In this document: positions 49,869-62,900 of the stretch, one piece after another
How positions within the stretch are numbered: the stretch's first letter is position 1
Layout of the letters: the number at the start of each line of letters is the position of its first letter
Assembly: GCA_023512835.1 (NCBI GenBank)
Contig: CM042090.1
Location: 21,294,148-21,358,147 of the forward strand
DNA length: 64,000 nucleotides
Reading direction: 5' to 3'
Source: Taxillus chinensis
Taxonomy: Eukaryota > Streptophyta > Magnoliopsida > Santalales > Loranthaceae
Program-made: the position numbers and the translations under genes
The notes under the pieces: generated by a model
Seen by the model: the letters and a program-made list of their open reading frames with translations, nothing else
Databases searched by the model: none
What the model was told of the DNA's origin: nothing

Positions 49869-51448
49869 TTTTAATAAATCTGTATTTTTTTTCCTAAATT
49901 ATAAGAAAAACTTAATTATACCAAACCTGCTAACAAGTACTGCTAAAAGTGATCTGTGAGCCCATTATTGTTTTCGGTGGCCACACTTGTATGAGTCCGA
50001 ACCCGATATTACAAATTGACCATATATGGCCCTACATACAATTTAAAATTCATGGGCTAGAACTAATCGATAGTAGAGATTAGCCAACATCTATATTAAG
50101 TTATATTTCAATGGTAATTTTTTTAATATAGGATAATTTTAATACATGTTTCTTATGTGTAGCAGTATTTTTTTTTTTTTTGATTCAGATGAAATAATGG
50201 ATGCAATCTGATTAGAGCTAATGAAATGTTATCTCGTTAAGTGTGCATAATAATGCTTGCATATAGATTTTTTTTATATTAGTATGTGTGTACAAGATTC
50301 ATATATCTAATGCAATATTCAAAAGGATTATATGATGCAATTTAATTAATATGAATTATTATATTTATTTTCAAATTATAATTTTATCGTCTGTCTGTTG
50401 CATGAGATTTCGTACATTTGAATATCATATGAGATTTCATACATTTGGGTATTATATGAGATTTCATTTCAATCCGTGTGTAAAATCTGTTTGGTTGAAA
50501 TACAGAATGTGGGATTTTGTCCCACAAGAGCTAATGCTGGGCGTGATCTTATATGGTAGATTAATTTTCAATGTACAGTTTCTTATATAGAGGCTTTAGA
50601 AATACAGAATGAAATATTAAAAATAAACTTAAATAAATTTTTCATTGTATAAAAGTTTGACTCTTCATTTTTAAAAAGTTATTATCTATTCTTCACATAT
50701 TATTTTATATTCTTTTATCTTCTCTCTCTTCTTAAAGTTTATTATATTAGAAATATAATAAAAATTATTATTTTAATAAAAAAAAGTTAAAGTAAAAAAT
50801 ATTATTAGAATTATAAAAAAAATACTATTTACAACTAAAAAATTATTCACATTAAAATAAAATACATATTATTATTAAATTTCATAATCTTATAATCATC
50901 TACCGACCCATATCATATATGGCCATAAACTAACTAACAAAAATCAATAAACAAGAGAGCGTCCTCCTCTCCCGGTCTCCTCCTCTCAAATATTATAAAA
51001 TTTCCACACCCATGCGTGCGTACTAGGGCAATTATAACATTTAGGGAGCTATATTTGACGAATCAAAATATAATTTAAAAATTATGATTTAGCCTTAAAA
51101 TTGAGCTTTCTAGAATTAAATTTTATTTAAAACGCATATTTGATTTTGACAGCTAAAATAGTGATTCACTTGAATTTTTAAATTGTCAGAATTATATAGT
51201 TTGTCAAGGTATAACTCTCCTCTAGCATTTGTAAAACAAAATTTTCAAGGAAATCAAAACTTGATTTCAAAAACCAAAAAGATAATCTCAAACATTTTTT
51301 ATCTGTAAATTTACGTTCAAATTTTTTCTTTGCAAATAAATGCACAGTTAATCCCATCTTTATTGTGTTGATAAAATAAAGAAAAGCAATATCTACTGTA
51401 TTAAAAAAAAAACTGACCTAAGGTCGGGCATAGTTACTTATGTTGCTC

Positions 51449-51449
<1 letters not shown>

Positions 51450-51522
<73 letters not shown>
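51450..51522. repeat. (ATT)n trinucleotide repeat
   Basis: About 24 uninterrupted TTA units, the longest pure trinucleotide repeat in the window. It lies in intergenic DNA. Confidence 0.95.
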
Positions 51523-51524
<2 letters not shown>

Positions 51525-54157
51525 CTATTACTATTTCAGAAATCAGAAACAAACCAGATATTTGACAATTTCAAGGCGAGCTCGACAATGTTGAACACGA
51601 AATATATAATTTAATAATATAGCTTTAATGACTTTCAATTATTAAAAAGATTATAAAAAAACAATGTTAGATCATCTATAAAACGTGGTGTTTCAAGAAA
51701 TTGTCAATAAACAGAAAACGAAAAGGTCGTATTAATAAGCCCAAAGTCAACGGCTCATTGTTTACCCACAAAAAGAGGTAGCTTGGATCGCAACATGACA
51801 ACAACAAAAATAATAAATTCGGAACGAAACTGGTCACGTTCGGGCATTCGGATCCGAGGAAAAAGGCCGAGGACATGTACGCTAGGCAGTCTACTGTCGA
51901 GTTGGATATTATATTAGAATTTAATTTAAAAAATACATATTTTCTAAAATATATTTTTTCTCGCATCAAATATATTTTAAAAAAATCAGAGTTTAAATTT
52001 AAATTTCATTAAGAATTCAAATCATAAAATTATAACATAAAAACAAAAATACTTATAAAACGACCCTCATAAAAAGAGGTGATGCTCAATTAATTGATCT
52101 ACTGAGATGCAATTCTCACACAACCATGGTTGGACTTATTGTCTAATCATGGGACACCATATCATTGTGTGCTAGTACTTATATTTATCTCTCGCAAGAA
52201 TGTGACATTTGAAAACTTATATGCAGATAGGCTTTTAAATAAATCGACATAATCGATAGTTCATTTAATATTATTTTCACTCGTTCAAACTTGATACGCT
52301 CATTATTGTTGAATCTCACTCGATTAATTAATAATACATACTACCGTGTTAGATTAAGCTTAAAATGACTCATTAGCTCGTTTAAGAACCGATGTATGAT
52401 ATATTTAATGTAATTAGGTCGGAAAATGAGCCATTATACTCACTAACTCGCTTGATTTGTACTTAAGCTCAACATTGTAAAATTTTACTCGTTATTATTA
52501 AAGTTCACTCGATTAACTAACGATATATACCTATTAAACTCAATAAGAGTGAACTCATGGACTTGTTTAAATAACGCCAAATTCACTTAATAATTGGTGA
52601 TATATGTAATATAATATATAGTATATTTAAGATACCTATGATATTAGTTATTCTTAATGATATATTAATAATTACGATTACTAGATAATTTGTTGGTTAG
52701 TGATGAAGACTACATTAAAATCTAACTATTGTTAAAAGAAATTATTATTTGCTTGTTAACTAATATGCAATTTGTTTGTTAGTTAATAATTTAATAAATT
52801 TATATATAAATATTATAATTTAAATTTAAAATTATAATATGCAATTTGTTTGTTAGTTAATAATTTAACAAATATGATTAGATTTGTTAATAATTATAAA
52901 CAAACTAAATTTAAGTTTGAGATCAAACTTGTCAAAGCAGCAAACCAGACGGACTAGAATTCAAGCTCAAGATTGACCATGATTATTTTTTCTTAAAGCA
53001 TTAATATCAGTTTTTCAATAATCTTTCTTAATTTTATACATTTAAATTACCTTTATGCTTTTGTATACATATATACATCATAATAGATTTCTTAAACAAT
53101 TATATAAACTAGTAAAATAATATTTAATACTAACTTTTATTTAATAATATTTTTTATAATTTAATATAAAATAAAAGTATATATTACGAGAATGTGAAAG
53201 AGATAAGTGAGAGAAAATTTTATATATAATTTAATAATTATAAACAGTAAATAGTATATCATAATATATTGAATACGATGTTACTGTGTCAACTTGTTTA
53301 ATTTCAATTTGTTGCCCACAAAAAATGAAATCAAAGTTGATGGCCCATGTAGTAACTGTTTTTTAAATGTTTTGATTTTATAATTTTTATTTGAGTTGAT
53401 ATTTAAATACCAATTTTATAAAAGAAAATATATTTGATATGAAATAGAATGTATCTTAAAAATAAAGTTATTTTTAAAAGTAGGTACTAAAAGAAATAAA
53501 AAGAGTAATAATACGTATAGTTATACTGTGTAGGTAAATCGGCATAGGCACATTTATTGTATATTAATTTTATTTTAAAAACGTATTCATATTAATTTAA
53601 CAATAGAGAAAATGTTTCTTCTTGGTTAACTACACATGTGCATGTGAATAGACCTTTTCAAGTAATAAAATCGACAAGAAAAAATAAATTAATTATGTAT
53701 AAATAATTGATTTTAAATTTTAAATATAAAATAAGTGAAATATATTTTTAAAAACAATTATCAGATCTACACTTTATTCAAATTAAATTTTAATTAAAAT
53801 ATTAATTTCTTTAGAAAACAGCATACCATGCTCAGGACTACATTTTTTATATTTGAATTACAAAATCACTCGGTGAACAAAACAATGTTTAAGGGGCAGG
53901 GGCATTTGATATGTGTTTTTTTTCTTGGTTTTTTTATTTTAATCTTTATTAAAGTTAGAGTTTGATATAAGAAAAAATATATTTTAAGATAAATATATTT
54001 TAAAATTGAATCTCAGAAAAATTATATATGATATTTAAAGAATAAAAATATATTGGGCTCATGTGATAAAATAGAAGAAAGCGATTTTTTTAAGTAAATT
54101 TAATTTTAAACAAAATTTAAATTTAAATTTAAAAACATATACCAGTTAAAAGGTTTT

Positions 54158-54215
54158 TATTGGAATCAAAGAGTCAACATCCTAAAACTAATTGGCTATA
54201 GGACCCTTAGATATA
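54158..54215. mobile_element. Relic related to the TRIM LTR
   Basis: Contains CAACATCCTAAAACTAATTGGC and TATAGGA, matching the middle of the TRIM LTRs at 24869-25221 in the same order. Only about half of an LTR is recognisable. Confidence 0.5.
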
Positions 54216-55592
54216 TATCAAGCATATTTGATTGGAAATTTTCTTCAAAACTTTAACAGATTTTTAAAACATATACTTTGTTCAAATCAGGGTTTCAATA
54301 AAATATTATTTTATTTAAAAAATAAATATACCAAATAAATTTTATTGACAAAATTAAAATTTTAAAAATAAAATTACATTATCAAAACAGCTAACCAGCC
54401 TTTATTTCGAAAAATACAACTTGTAGGTGGGGAGCACAGTTGGCAAGGGCCTGCTTTAAAAAAATATTAAATTTCAAGGCGGGCACCATCTCATGTGTAA
54501 ATAGTGCGTATATGTTTGGTGTATTTTTTTGGTTTTCTGTTCTTAAAAATTAGATTTGAAAACATTGATTATTTTTTTTGGGTCGTGCGCGCGGGAGGGA
54601 AAAGTGAACAAAAGAAATTTCAGAATTACAAACAAATCTCTTGATGAGAGTATTTGAGCGAATTATCATTTTAATTAAAAATAATAAATAACTAGAAAAA
54701 CTTTTCTAGTCAAATATGACTTATAAATCGATTATGGATAGACTTTTAATTTTAACTAGCTAGATATGAATGCTTTTAAAAATTATCTAAAACAAATTTA
54801 TGTTCAGTTAAATAAAATTATGCTTATTAAATTAATTAATATAAAATATGATTATATTTAATAACTTAATGGAAATTTTTGTATAACAAATTTTGACTTT
54901 TTGAAACATTATAATAAATAAATATATTTAATAAACGTAAAAAAAACTACTAACAAAAACTAAAAATGCAATAGAGATGTAGCTATAAAATTTTAAAAAA
55001 GTGAAAATTAGTACACAATAACTTTATTCTTTTAAATGCACTAATTATTAACAAACATATAAAATCCTACAAATTATATTAAAATATTCATATAAAAGAT
55101 AACTAATAAATTATACACTACTTAAATTAGCATATATAAAAACAAGAGCTTCATAGCATCATTGTAAATTACCAAAGTAATTTGTGAAAGACACCCTCAT
55201 TTTAGGATTGATATTATTTTTTAAAAAAAATCATAAAAATCTAACAGAAGTGCGAGAATTAAATTCACAAATTATTTGCAAATAAGATTTTGATCATTAA
55301 TATATATATATATATATATATATAATATAAAATCCTATAAAAGCTAACATACACTATATTTAATATTTATTTATTTAAATACATACTTATAAAATCACTA
55401 CATATCGTATTAATAAAAATACTCATCAAAGTTCGCAAGTTTAGAAAAAAAAAAAATAAAGTAATAAGTCAAACCTATTGTACCTTTTTCCCAGCAACCC
55501 TGATAAATAAGCATTTTCAACTTTGAAAGCCCTCGTAGGTTATGGGCCTGCCACAATTTTTTTTCTTACGACTTTTACAACAGAAGCAGTGA

Positions 55593-55605
55593 GGGGGGGG
55601 GGGGG
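55593..55605. repeat. G13 homopolymer in NAF1 3' UTR
   Basis: Thirteen consecutive G on the plus strand (C on the transcript), 15 bases beyond the NAF1 stop. Confidence 0.9.
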
Positions 55606-55619
55606 TGGAGTGTGATCTT

Positions 55620-58600
55620 TTATTTGAACTGCTCCTGACCTCTTCCGCCTTGAGAACGGCCACCTCCCCGGTGATATTGTTTCCTACCACGATTAGAAGA
55701 AGCTCCCACATTGAATTGGGCAGGGGGTCGAACATCATCTTGAATAGTTGCAGGTGGGCGCATATTGGCACCATGCTCAATGTTTACAGGAGTTGGGTAA
55801 TTTTGGGTAACTGGGTTAACACCAAGTGGCATCTGGTTGAAGGCGTTTTGAGCCTGAGTCACCATCCCTGGGGATGGGAGTGGCATCTGGTTGAAGGCGT
55901 TTTGAGCCTGAGCAGCCACCATCCCTGGAGAGGGCATATAGGAGGGTCCTGTAAAAAAGTTTGGTTGCCCGCACTGGGGGAAAAACTGCTGCTGAAACGG
56001 CACTGCATTTGGCAAAGGCATCTGATGAGGATGTTGAGGAGGATGATTATTCTGTTGTGGCCACATCATACCAAACGCCAGAGACCCATTTGCCAAAACC
56101 ATGCCTGGTTGCTGCACATATGATGCCATCCCATTCAGCCAGGGTCTGCCTGGCATCGCACCAAACCCAGTGGCCTGGCTCACCTGCGGAAATGATGATG
56201 GGACAAGCCCCATCCCGCCGGCAAGGGTTTGTCCCATTCCGCCAGAATACGTTTGTCCCATCCCAATAGAGCATGGATTGTTACTATGATTCAGCGTTGC
56301 CACAATTTCTGGAGTCCTGCACTGGTTATGATCAGGCCTTGGAGTGGGCCGACTCATACCCATCGCAGATCTTGAGGCCAAAGGACTTCTATGATTCTCA
56401 GCCTCTCCCTTATCCCTGCTTTTGCCTTTCTTCCTATTATTTATCCTGTTTCCACTATGATTATTTGTGCCTCTCTTGGTATTTTTCAGCATTCTTTTGT
56501 ATTCTGCCTCCTTTTCATCATCTGAAAACTCTAAATCCGAAACCTCCTCATCATTCTCACCTGACGCATCATAACCTTTTTTGTAAAGATTGCTGTGACT
56601 GAGAACATGATCAGCGAAGTCAGGAACAAATGAAATTGACGTCCCTTCTTGGATCCCAGTAGGAACTTCAATCTCAGAATTGTATCTCACCACATAGTAG
56701 GGATTCTTGACTGGTCCAAAAATTTCATCTATTAGCCCTAAAGGGGATCTAGTGTCCGTAATCCAAAGAACAGAACCCTCGCTAAGAGGGTTGTGATTCT
56801 CCATCCCTTCCACAATAACTTGGGCTCCGAGGATCTAGAAAAATGAAATATCATCAAGGATATCTAACATATTCCGTAAAGCAGGTCACGGTTTGGAATC
56901 TAATACCCATACTACTTACATTAAAAAAGTAATTTTAGAAAAACATTTTGATCAAAGTCATTGGCGCATGATTTGCTTACCGAAAGAACAACTCCCACAG
57001 GCATGGTTTGATGACAAGGTAACAAGGTGACATTCACTGGGGGAACTGGAGGAAGAACCTGCAAAATAATGACCATGTGAAATAATGACAAGCAATATGA
57101 CTACAAATCAAAGCAAAATGTTCAAAAAACCACGAGTGACCCCAAAGGGTTGGGCCATTGCGAGCACAACACTCTCGATCATGAGGACAACAAGACCCAT
57201 TGTGAGCCATGAATGGCTGCCTTTGCTGCTGTTGCCGTTATCATCTTGTGCCACTGCAAGGTGTTGTGGGCCCTTTGTCTCCACTATCGTCAGCTGAACC
57301 CTAGCCAAAAGTCCCACACTTGGTTAAAGCGACTACTTGCTTTGGTCCAAAGCACATTGTCACTAACTAGCTCGAACAACCAAAGTTTCACACTGATTCG
57401 AAACTCAACATGGTTCAAAACTTTGCAGTGGTTCGAAACTCGTGGCTAGTGCAAGCTCAAAACTCTTTGCTTAGTTTGAAACTTCTTGATCCGATCTAGT
57501 TCAAAACTCTTTATGGTTCAAGACTCTGTGTTGGTACGAAACTGTTGCAAGTTTGAACATCTTTGCTTAGTTTGAAACATCTTCGTTTGAATCTAGTTTG
57601 GGAAAAACTCGAACCCAACCTAATACCTTTTTGGGCAGGTCAAACCCAACCAAGGCGATGCAGGACGGGTCGGGATTGCAATCCCTACATGTTCTAGCAT
57701 ATATAAAGTCCGTTCCAAGTAAAGGCATTATGTTTTCCAAGCATGACCAACTAGATATCATAGGATGTATTAACTTGACTTTGATAGATTTAAATTAGAA
57801 AGAAAGTCTACTTTTACATATATGTCATTTGTGTGGCGGTAACTTGATGATTTAGATAAGTAAAAACAGAATGTGATTTTTTGGTTCAATACAAAGGCTA
57901 AATATTGCGCACTTCATTATGCTACTATAGTACTTAATTAATTATATATTCTTTTACAATACTTCAATTATAACTCTCAAAAGCCTATAATGCTTTTAAA
58001 AGACATCGAAATAATTAATTATTAAGTACAACACAATCGAACTAAACATATTGAATTTCACAGGAATTACATCAAGAATAAATTAAATGTGGGTGTATCA
58101 GAAGGTTCCTACATAAAGAAAACATATCAATTAGTTGATATGATGACTCATGCAGTTACTAATGTTTCTTTTTATACATCTTTGTTCAAGTTAGACATGT
58201 ATGATATTTACGTATCAACTCGAAGGAAAGAGTTAAAACAAAGTTGAATATTAGCTTTAATCTTACTAGAATATTAGGTGTAATTAGATTTCCCAAATTA
58301 GTTTCTTACCTAATTAAGTATTTTTCATCCTTAAGATATATATATATACACTGTAATCATTCATTTGAATAATGAGAAGAATTATTTTCTCTCTTTTCTT
58401 TTCTACTAAAAGAAGAGACAGCAGTTCCAAAAAAAAAACTAAAAAACTTTTCTGCATTAAGGAATTAGATTAGACTAACTGAAGGGAGAAAGGATAGTAC
58501 AATGAAACTTAAAACTTGCCTTACTTACATTAATCCAAAGAACATCCATTTTTTTTTGGGAAAAGGTGAATTAACAATTAATCAAAATTGGTGAGGGTAT

Positions 58601-59822
58601 ATTGCATATAAACTAATCTCATCTTTCTATTTCTGTAACCCAATAATTTTAATCAACATTATTCATTGACAGGATAGACTACACAAAAGAAAATTATAAA
58701 TATATAGCCAGGTGTTATCTCACAGAACTAAGCAAATAAATTTATTACCTCAGACAAAATCTCAAGCATAATGATCACCTTTAAGGATGCAAAGGTTCAC
58801 AGATCTTCATGCATGTCATAACTGACAACATACTTTGGAAAATAGTTCACCCCCCCCCCCCCCCCCCTCCCTCCTTCCAATTATTGCACAATCAATTATA
58901 ATGTCAAACCACCAATAGTTCGTTTTATTCAATACATGGAAACATATTGAGCAAGGACTTGTCTGCCAGGACACATCCTGCTCAGGCTTATGGAAGTGGG
59001 CAAATTTCTAGCAATTACAGGAAGTGCACTTTAATTTTCATCAGTAGAGAGAACAAAATGAAGGCAAAAACATAAGTCGCTAGCATTTATATAAAACGAA
59101 ATGCTTATTCTCGATATGCATATTATTGGAACTTACTTCATCACCAAAATTGATCATAGAGAGAAATTACTTACATCAATCTCATTCTTGGACTTAATAG
59201 GCCCTTTTAAAATGCTACCTCCATCACCATCTTCATCCTCGCCACCACTCCAGCCAACCATCTCCTCGACATCAGTTTCAGAACCCATTATCTCACCTTC
59301 TTCTATTTCTCCCTCCTCCTTGTCGCTATCAACATCGACCATGTCGTCCTCGTCGCTGCCACTCGTAGACGAAGACGACGAAGAAGACGATGAAGAAGAG
59401 GAGCTCGAATCCGCAGACTCAGACTCCGAATCACTGTCACCTAAACCAACCTTTTCCATTTCTTCCTCAATGAGAGGACCCAAACTCACCAATTTTTCAC
59501 ACCCATCAACAAAAACTAGCCCCTCAACAGAGCTTTCTACAAAATCCGATCCGTCCACAGTCTGACCCACATCGCAGCTCTCCTCACACAACTCGTTTTC
59601 AACCTTGACAGCACAAACTGACCCAGACCCATCTTCTTCTAGCTTGACGACACAAACCGGCCCATCTGAAGCAGAGTTATGGTTTTTATTCATCGGGAAA
59701 AACTTCTCAACAGCCCTTGATTCGAGCATTACGGAGGCAAGGGTATCAGGGTCTGGAAAAATCTCAATCCAGTCCTCTAAGGTTTCAAAATCGAGGACCG
59801 AGTGGACAAAGGTGGAAGACAA
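55620..59822 (-). CDS. NAF1: H/ACA snoRNP assembly factor NAF1
   Basis: Nuclear factor that binds dyskerin/CBF5 while H/ACA snoRNPs assemble and is later replaced by GAR1. Exons high to low: about 59822-59175, 57058-56981, 56834-55620. The open frame is about 646 codons. The N-terminal part is acidic with a poly-Ser run and DSDKEEGEIEEGEIM. The Gar1/Naf1 core spans both junctions, from VLPPVPPVNVTLLPCHQT through GLIDEIFGPVKNPYYVVRY to SFVPDFADHVL. A basic region follows, then a Met/Pro/Gln/Asn-rich tail ending in Arg/Gly repeats, as in plant NAF1. No ATG is in frame upstream: 59820-59822 is TTG, the frame closes at a TAG further up, and the first ATG is at 59727-59729 (615 aa). The annotated start is therefore uncertain. 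Confidence 0.88.
55825..55912 (-). repeat. In-frame tandem duplication in NAF1 exon 3
   Basis: A 34-bp block at 55825-55858 recurs identically at 55879-55912, with similar flanks. It gives two adjacent protein repeats of the form PSPGMV..QAQNAFNQMPL. Confidence 0.93.
57340..57600. repeat. Degenerate TTCGAAACTC-type repeat array in NAF1 intron 1
   Basis: At least ten copies of TTCGAAACT or close variants (TTCAAAACT, TTTGAAACT) at irregular 17-27 base spacing. Confidence 0.6.
57600..57690. mobile_element. hAT-type MITE terminus in NAF1 intron 1
   Basis: Ends with GACGGGTCGGGATTGCAATCCCTAC. Read in inverse this is TAGGGATTGCAATCCCGACC, the common start of plant hAT-type MITEs, and the neighbouring GGGCAGGTCAAACCCAACC is also typical. 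I could not find the other end. Confidence 0.5.
58850..58867. repeat. C18 homopolymer in NAF1 intron 1
   Basis: Eighteen consecutive C followed by TCCCTCC. A long pure C-run is rare in AT-rich DNA and is prone to sequencing error. Confidence 0.9.
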
Positions 59823-59990
59823 ATCGTCGGGAGTGGGAGCAGAGTTGTTGGTGTTCTTATTTAAGCTTGGAAGCTAGGCCGGGTTCAGGTATGGAGGGAT
59901 CAGCCAATAATAATTTCACCAACTGTGGATATCGAACGGCTAGGGTTTTAGCGTACGCAATGTTTGGGTTTTAACCTGCCTGTAAATGAG
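59823..59990 (-). promoter_or_regulatory. NAF1 leader with AAACCCTA motif
   Basis: On the minus strand, AAACCCTAGCC (near 59942-59952) is the telo-box type motif frequent in leaders and promoters of plant ribosome-biogenesis genes, which fits NAF1. A second short open frame here (59858-59907) may be the lost N-terminus. Confidence 0.4.
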
Positions 59991-62900
59991 CCGATCAATT
60001 GTGGCAAAATTATCAAGCATCCACCACATTTAAAAAACTGTTTTAAATATTTTTAAAAATAATAAGTTTAATGGATCTAAAATCATTTATAAGTAATAAA
60101 AATTATCCGTGAGTTTATTATTTTTTAAAATAATTTTATTTTTAAAAATAATTACATCAAATCAAACAAAATCAAGAAATTTGTAATTATTGGAGCTTTA
60201 AGGAGACTAGAATCTAAATTCTGACCTTTTTTGAAGTTCTTGAAGTATTATTTAAGAGATTAGGCGATCATTGTCCCTTGATCTTTATCAGAATACTTTA
60301 ATTGCAATTTTATTGGTTACAAGGGGCTTTGTCAATAAAATTAGTATGACTCATTCTTTGATTTTTCCCATAAACTTTTGGGAAATTCTGTCAAAAGAAA
60401 TTGAAATTGAGACTTAAAGGTTTTCATCTCTATAATTTTCCACAATTTTTCTAACCGTGATACTTGACATTTTAAAAAAACAAAGTTTCATAAAATTCAA
60501 GTAACATCTTCCGTTTTGAAATAGATATCAAATATTTTACATATGTAATCATATTCTCGAACCTAGTTATGGTAAAATACAAAATTTATATTTTTTCTAT
60601 ATTTTTTTGTTATCCTAGATATTGAGTGTCCAATTGCATTCTTTTTTAGTTGGTGCCGATTATGTTTTCATTATTATTTGCATTACTTTTAACTATTTAA
60701 GATAGAAATCATTGTAATGAGACTCATATGTCTAATGCTAGCGGCTAGCAAGGACAAAAAGAGATGACGACAATTGAGATTAAATTTAAGGATGTACTAA
60801 GTTATTCCTCTCCCTTCCTTAGTACATAACATAATTATTGGTCATTATTAGGACCTTAGTTTTATATAATCAAATAGTAGATATACGATTAAATTCCAAA
60901 TATGCAAGTGAAAACATAATTAGAGTTATTGTCACAATGATTAATAAAAAAAGGAAGGTAGTCTCCAAATGGTTATTGTTGCATCTGAAAAAAGTAATAG
61001 CTATTGTTGAAACCATAAAAGTAAGAGTTACTATGAGTTTACAATTTGAATTTTAGTAAAATTAAGTTGTTGTGTTGAATAAGTTTAACGAGCAAAGTTT
61101 TAACTCTTAAACCACATTCCATTATAATTCAAAATTTTACCCAAAAGGGCTAGTATAAAAATGCTCATGGGTTCATTGATTTCAAAGACATAAGTATTAT
61201 CTTAAAAAAAATAGCCACATATTTTAATGTGGGTTAGGGCATTACCAATTCACAATGGTCCATGTTTTCAGCTATCAAGCTCTAACATCTTGATTTTTTC
61301 CCTTCAGTTATAATATATCACAAACAAATATATGATAAAAATAACTTAGTTAAGAAGTTTATAGGTTCATTAGTTTTAAATATACATGTTTTATTCAAAT
61401 TATTATATTTTTATGTGAGATAAGTGTATTATATATTTCATTTGAACCAATTTAAAATTTTACTCATTAATTTTTAAATTATTGGGATTTGAGTTTTTTT
61501 TTTTTTGCCAACACCCATTAATTAAAATTTATTTGTACTTGATGTTAGATATATTTGACTATATAACAAGAATCCAGCATTGCCACTAAGAGCCAATAAA
61601 ATAGTAGTCACAAATTTTAACAAACATTCATTCTACCGAAGAGGAAAATATTACATGCATGAATAATTTACATTGATTAAAAGAAACAGACAATACACAA
61701 TCTCAATATAATACATGGAAATTACATTGATATAGCCAAGAGAAAAAATGTTTAAAATAACAACTGAATAAGAATATGTAATATAAGTCATCATTTCTTC
61801 CAACTACTTCTCTTTAAACCAGAATAGCACATCCTATTGCCCCTTGCCATAAGCACATTGAGTACATAAACATAAAAAATAAAATAAAATAAAATTAAAG
61901 TGATGACATAACAAACATAGAAGATTCATAATACAATATTAAGTATTAACATCCATATGTATTATTCATTGGCTTTGTGCTACATACATTGGTTTTTTAT
62001 TTTTCAAAAAACTTGAATGAAAATATAGCCTAGTGCATTATATATGTATAAAACGTTATCATTTGCTCATTTTCTTTTGATATCACTTGACTATACACAC
62101 CACTCTTTGCATAAAAGAAATTGCACATGTATCCCTTGAGATGGATTCATGATCTTGTTGAGATATGAGTGTCTCCATTTACCTACATGGAAATTAATAA
62201 TATAGCGACATTGTGAGGTATTTTGATAGTAACGTTTTATATAAATTTTTGGCAATAATGTGAGGTTCTTAATTTTTTTTTGTTTCCTAGTTTATATATA
62301 CAAGACTAATCATATTTGAGCTTGACTATCATGCATTTCTTACAAATCATTCATACACATCACCAAATTGACATAGCTTATATATAGCTTTACAAATCAA
62401 ATCAAACATACCGCATAGTTTGTTTATTATTATACTAATGTCACCATGTTCATGAAGAAGATTGAAATGATGTCAATGGTTAGAAAGATATATCAACTTA
62501 TCAGCTTTGTAAAAATTTATTTATTTATACTTTTACTCTATCACAAAGTAAAATAAATTTTAGTACTAACCATTTACAATTAAAATTCAAGCACTCTGCG
62601 CACATAATAAATATGTTAACTATAACTTCCCATCAATACACAACTAATAATCAATCAAATCAATAAAGTTACAAATACTGATTATCTTTTGCTCTATTTT
62701 ATTTTTGAGACCGAATTTATCTTTTAATTGCTTTATCATAATTTATTCCCTCGGTTCTTTCTCCCGTCATATAATCATCTATGATTTGATTTATTTATTA
62801 TAAATTTTATATTCGTTAAAAATAATAATTATGCATTATGATTCAAATCTCACACGACATTCAATGTCTAATATAAACAACCACCACCAAGAAGACGTGC

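Larger units (their letters stand above)
49869..55619. other. AT-rich intergenic desert
   Basis: 5.7 kb with no recognisable protein. It contains a long ATT repeat (51450-51522), a degenerate duplicated CACTCGATTAA motif (near 52317 and 52507), a TRIM-LTR relic (54158-54215), a TA repeat (55301-55324) and a G-run (55593-55605). Confidence 0.55.
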
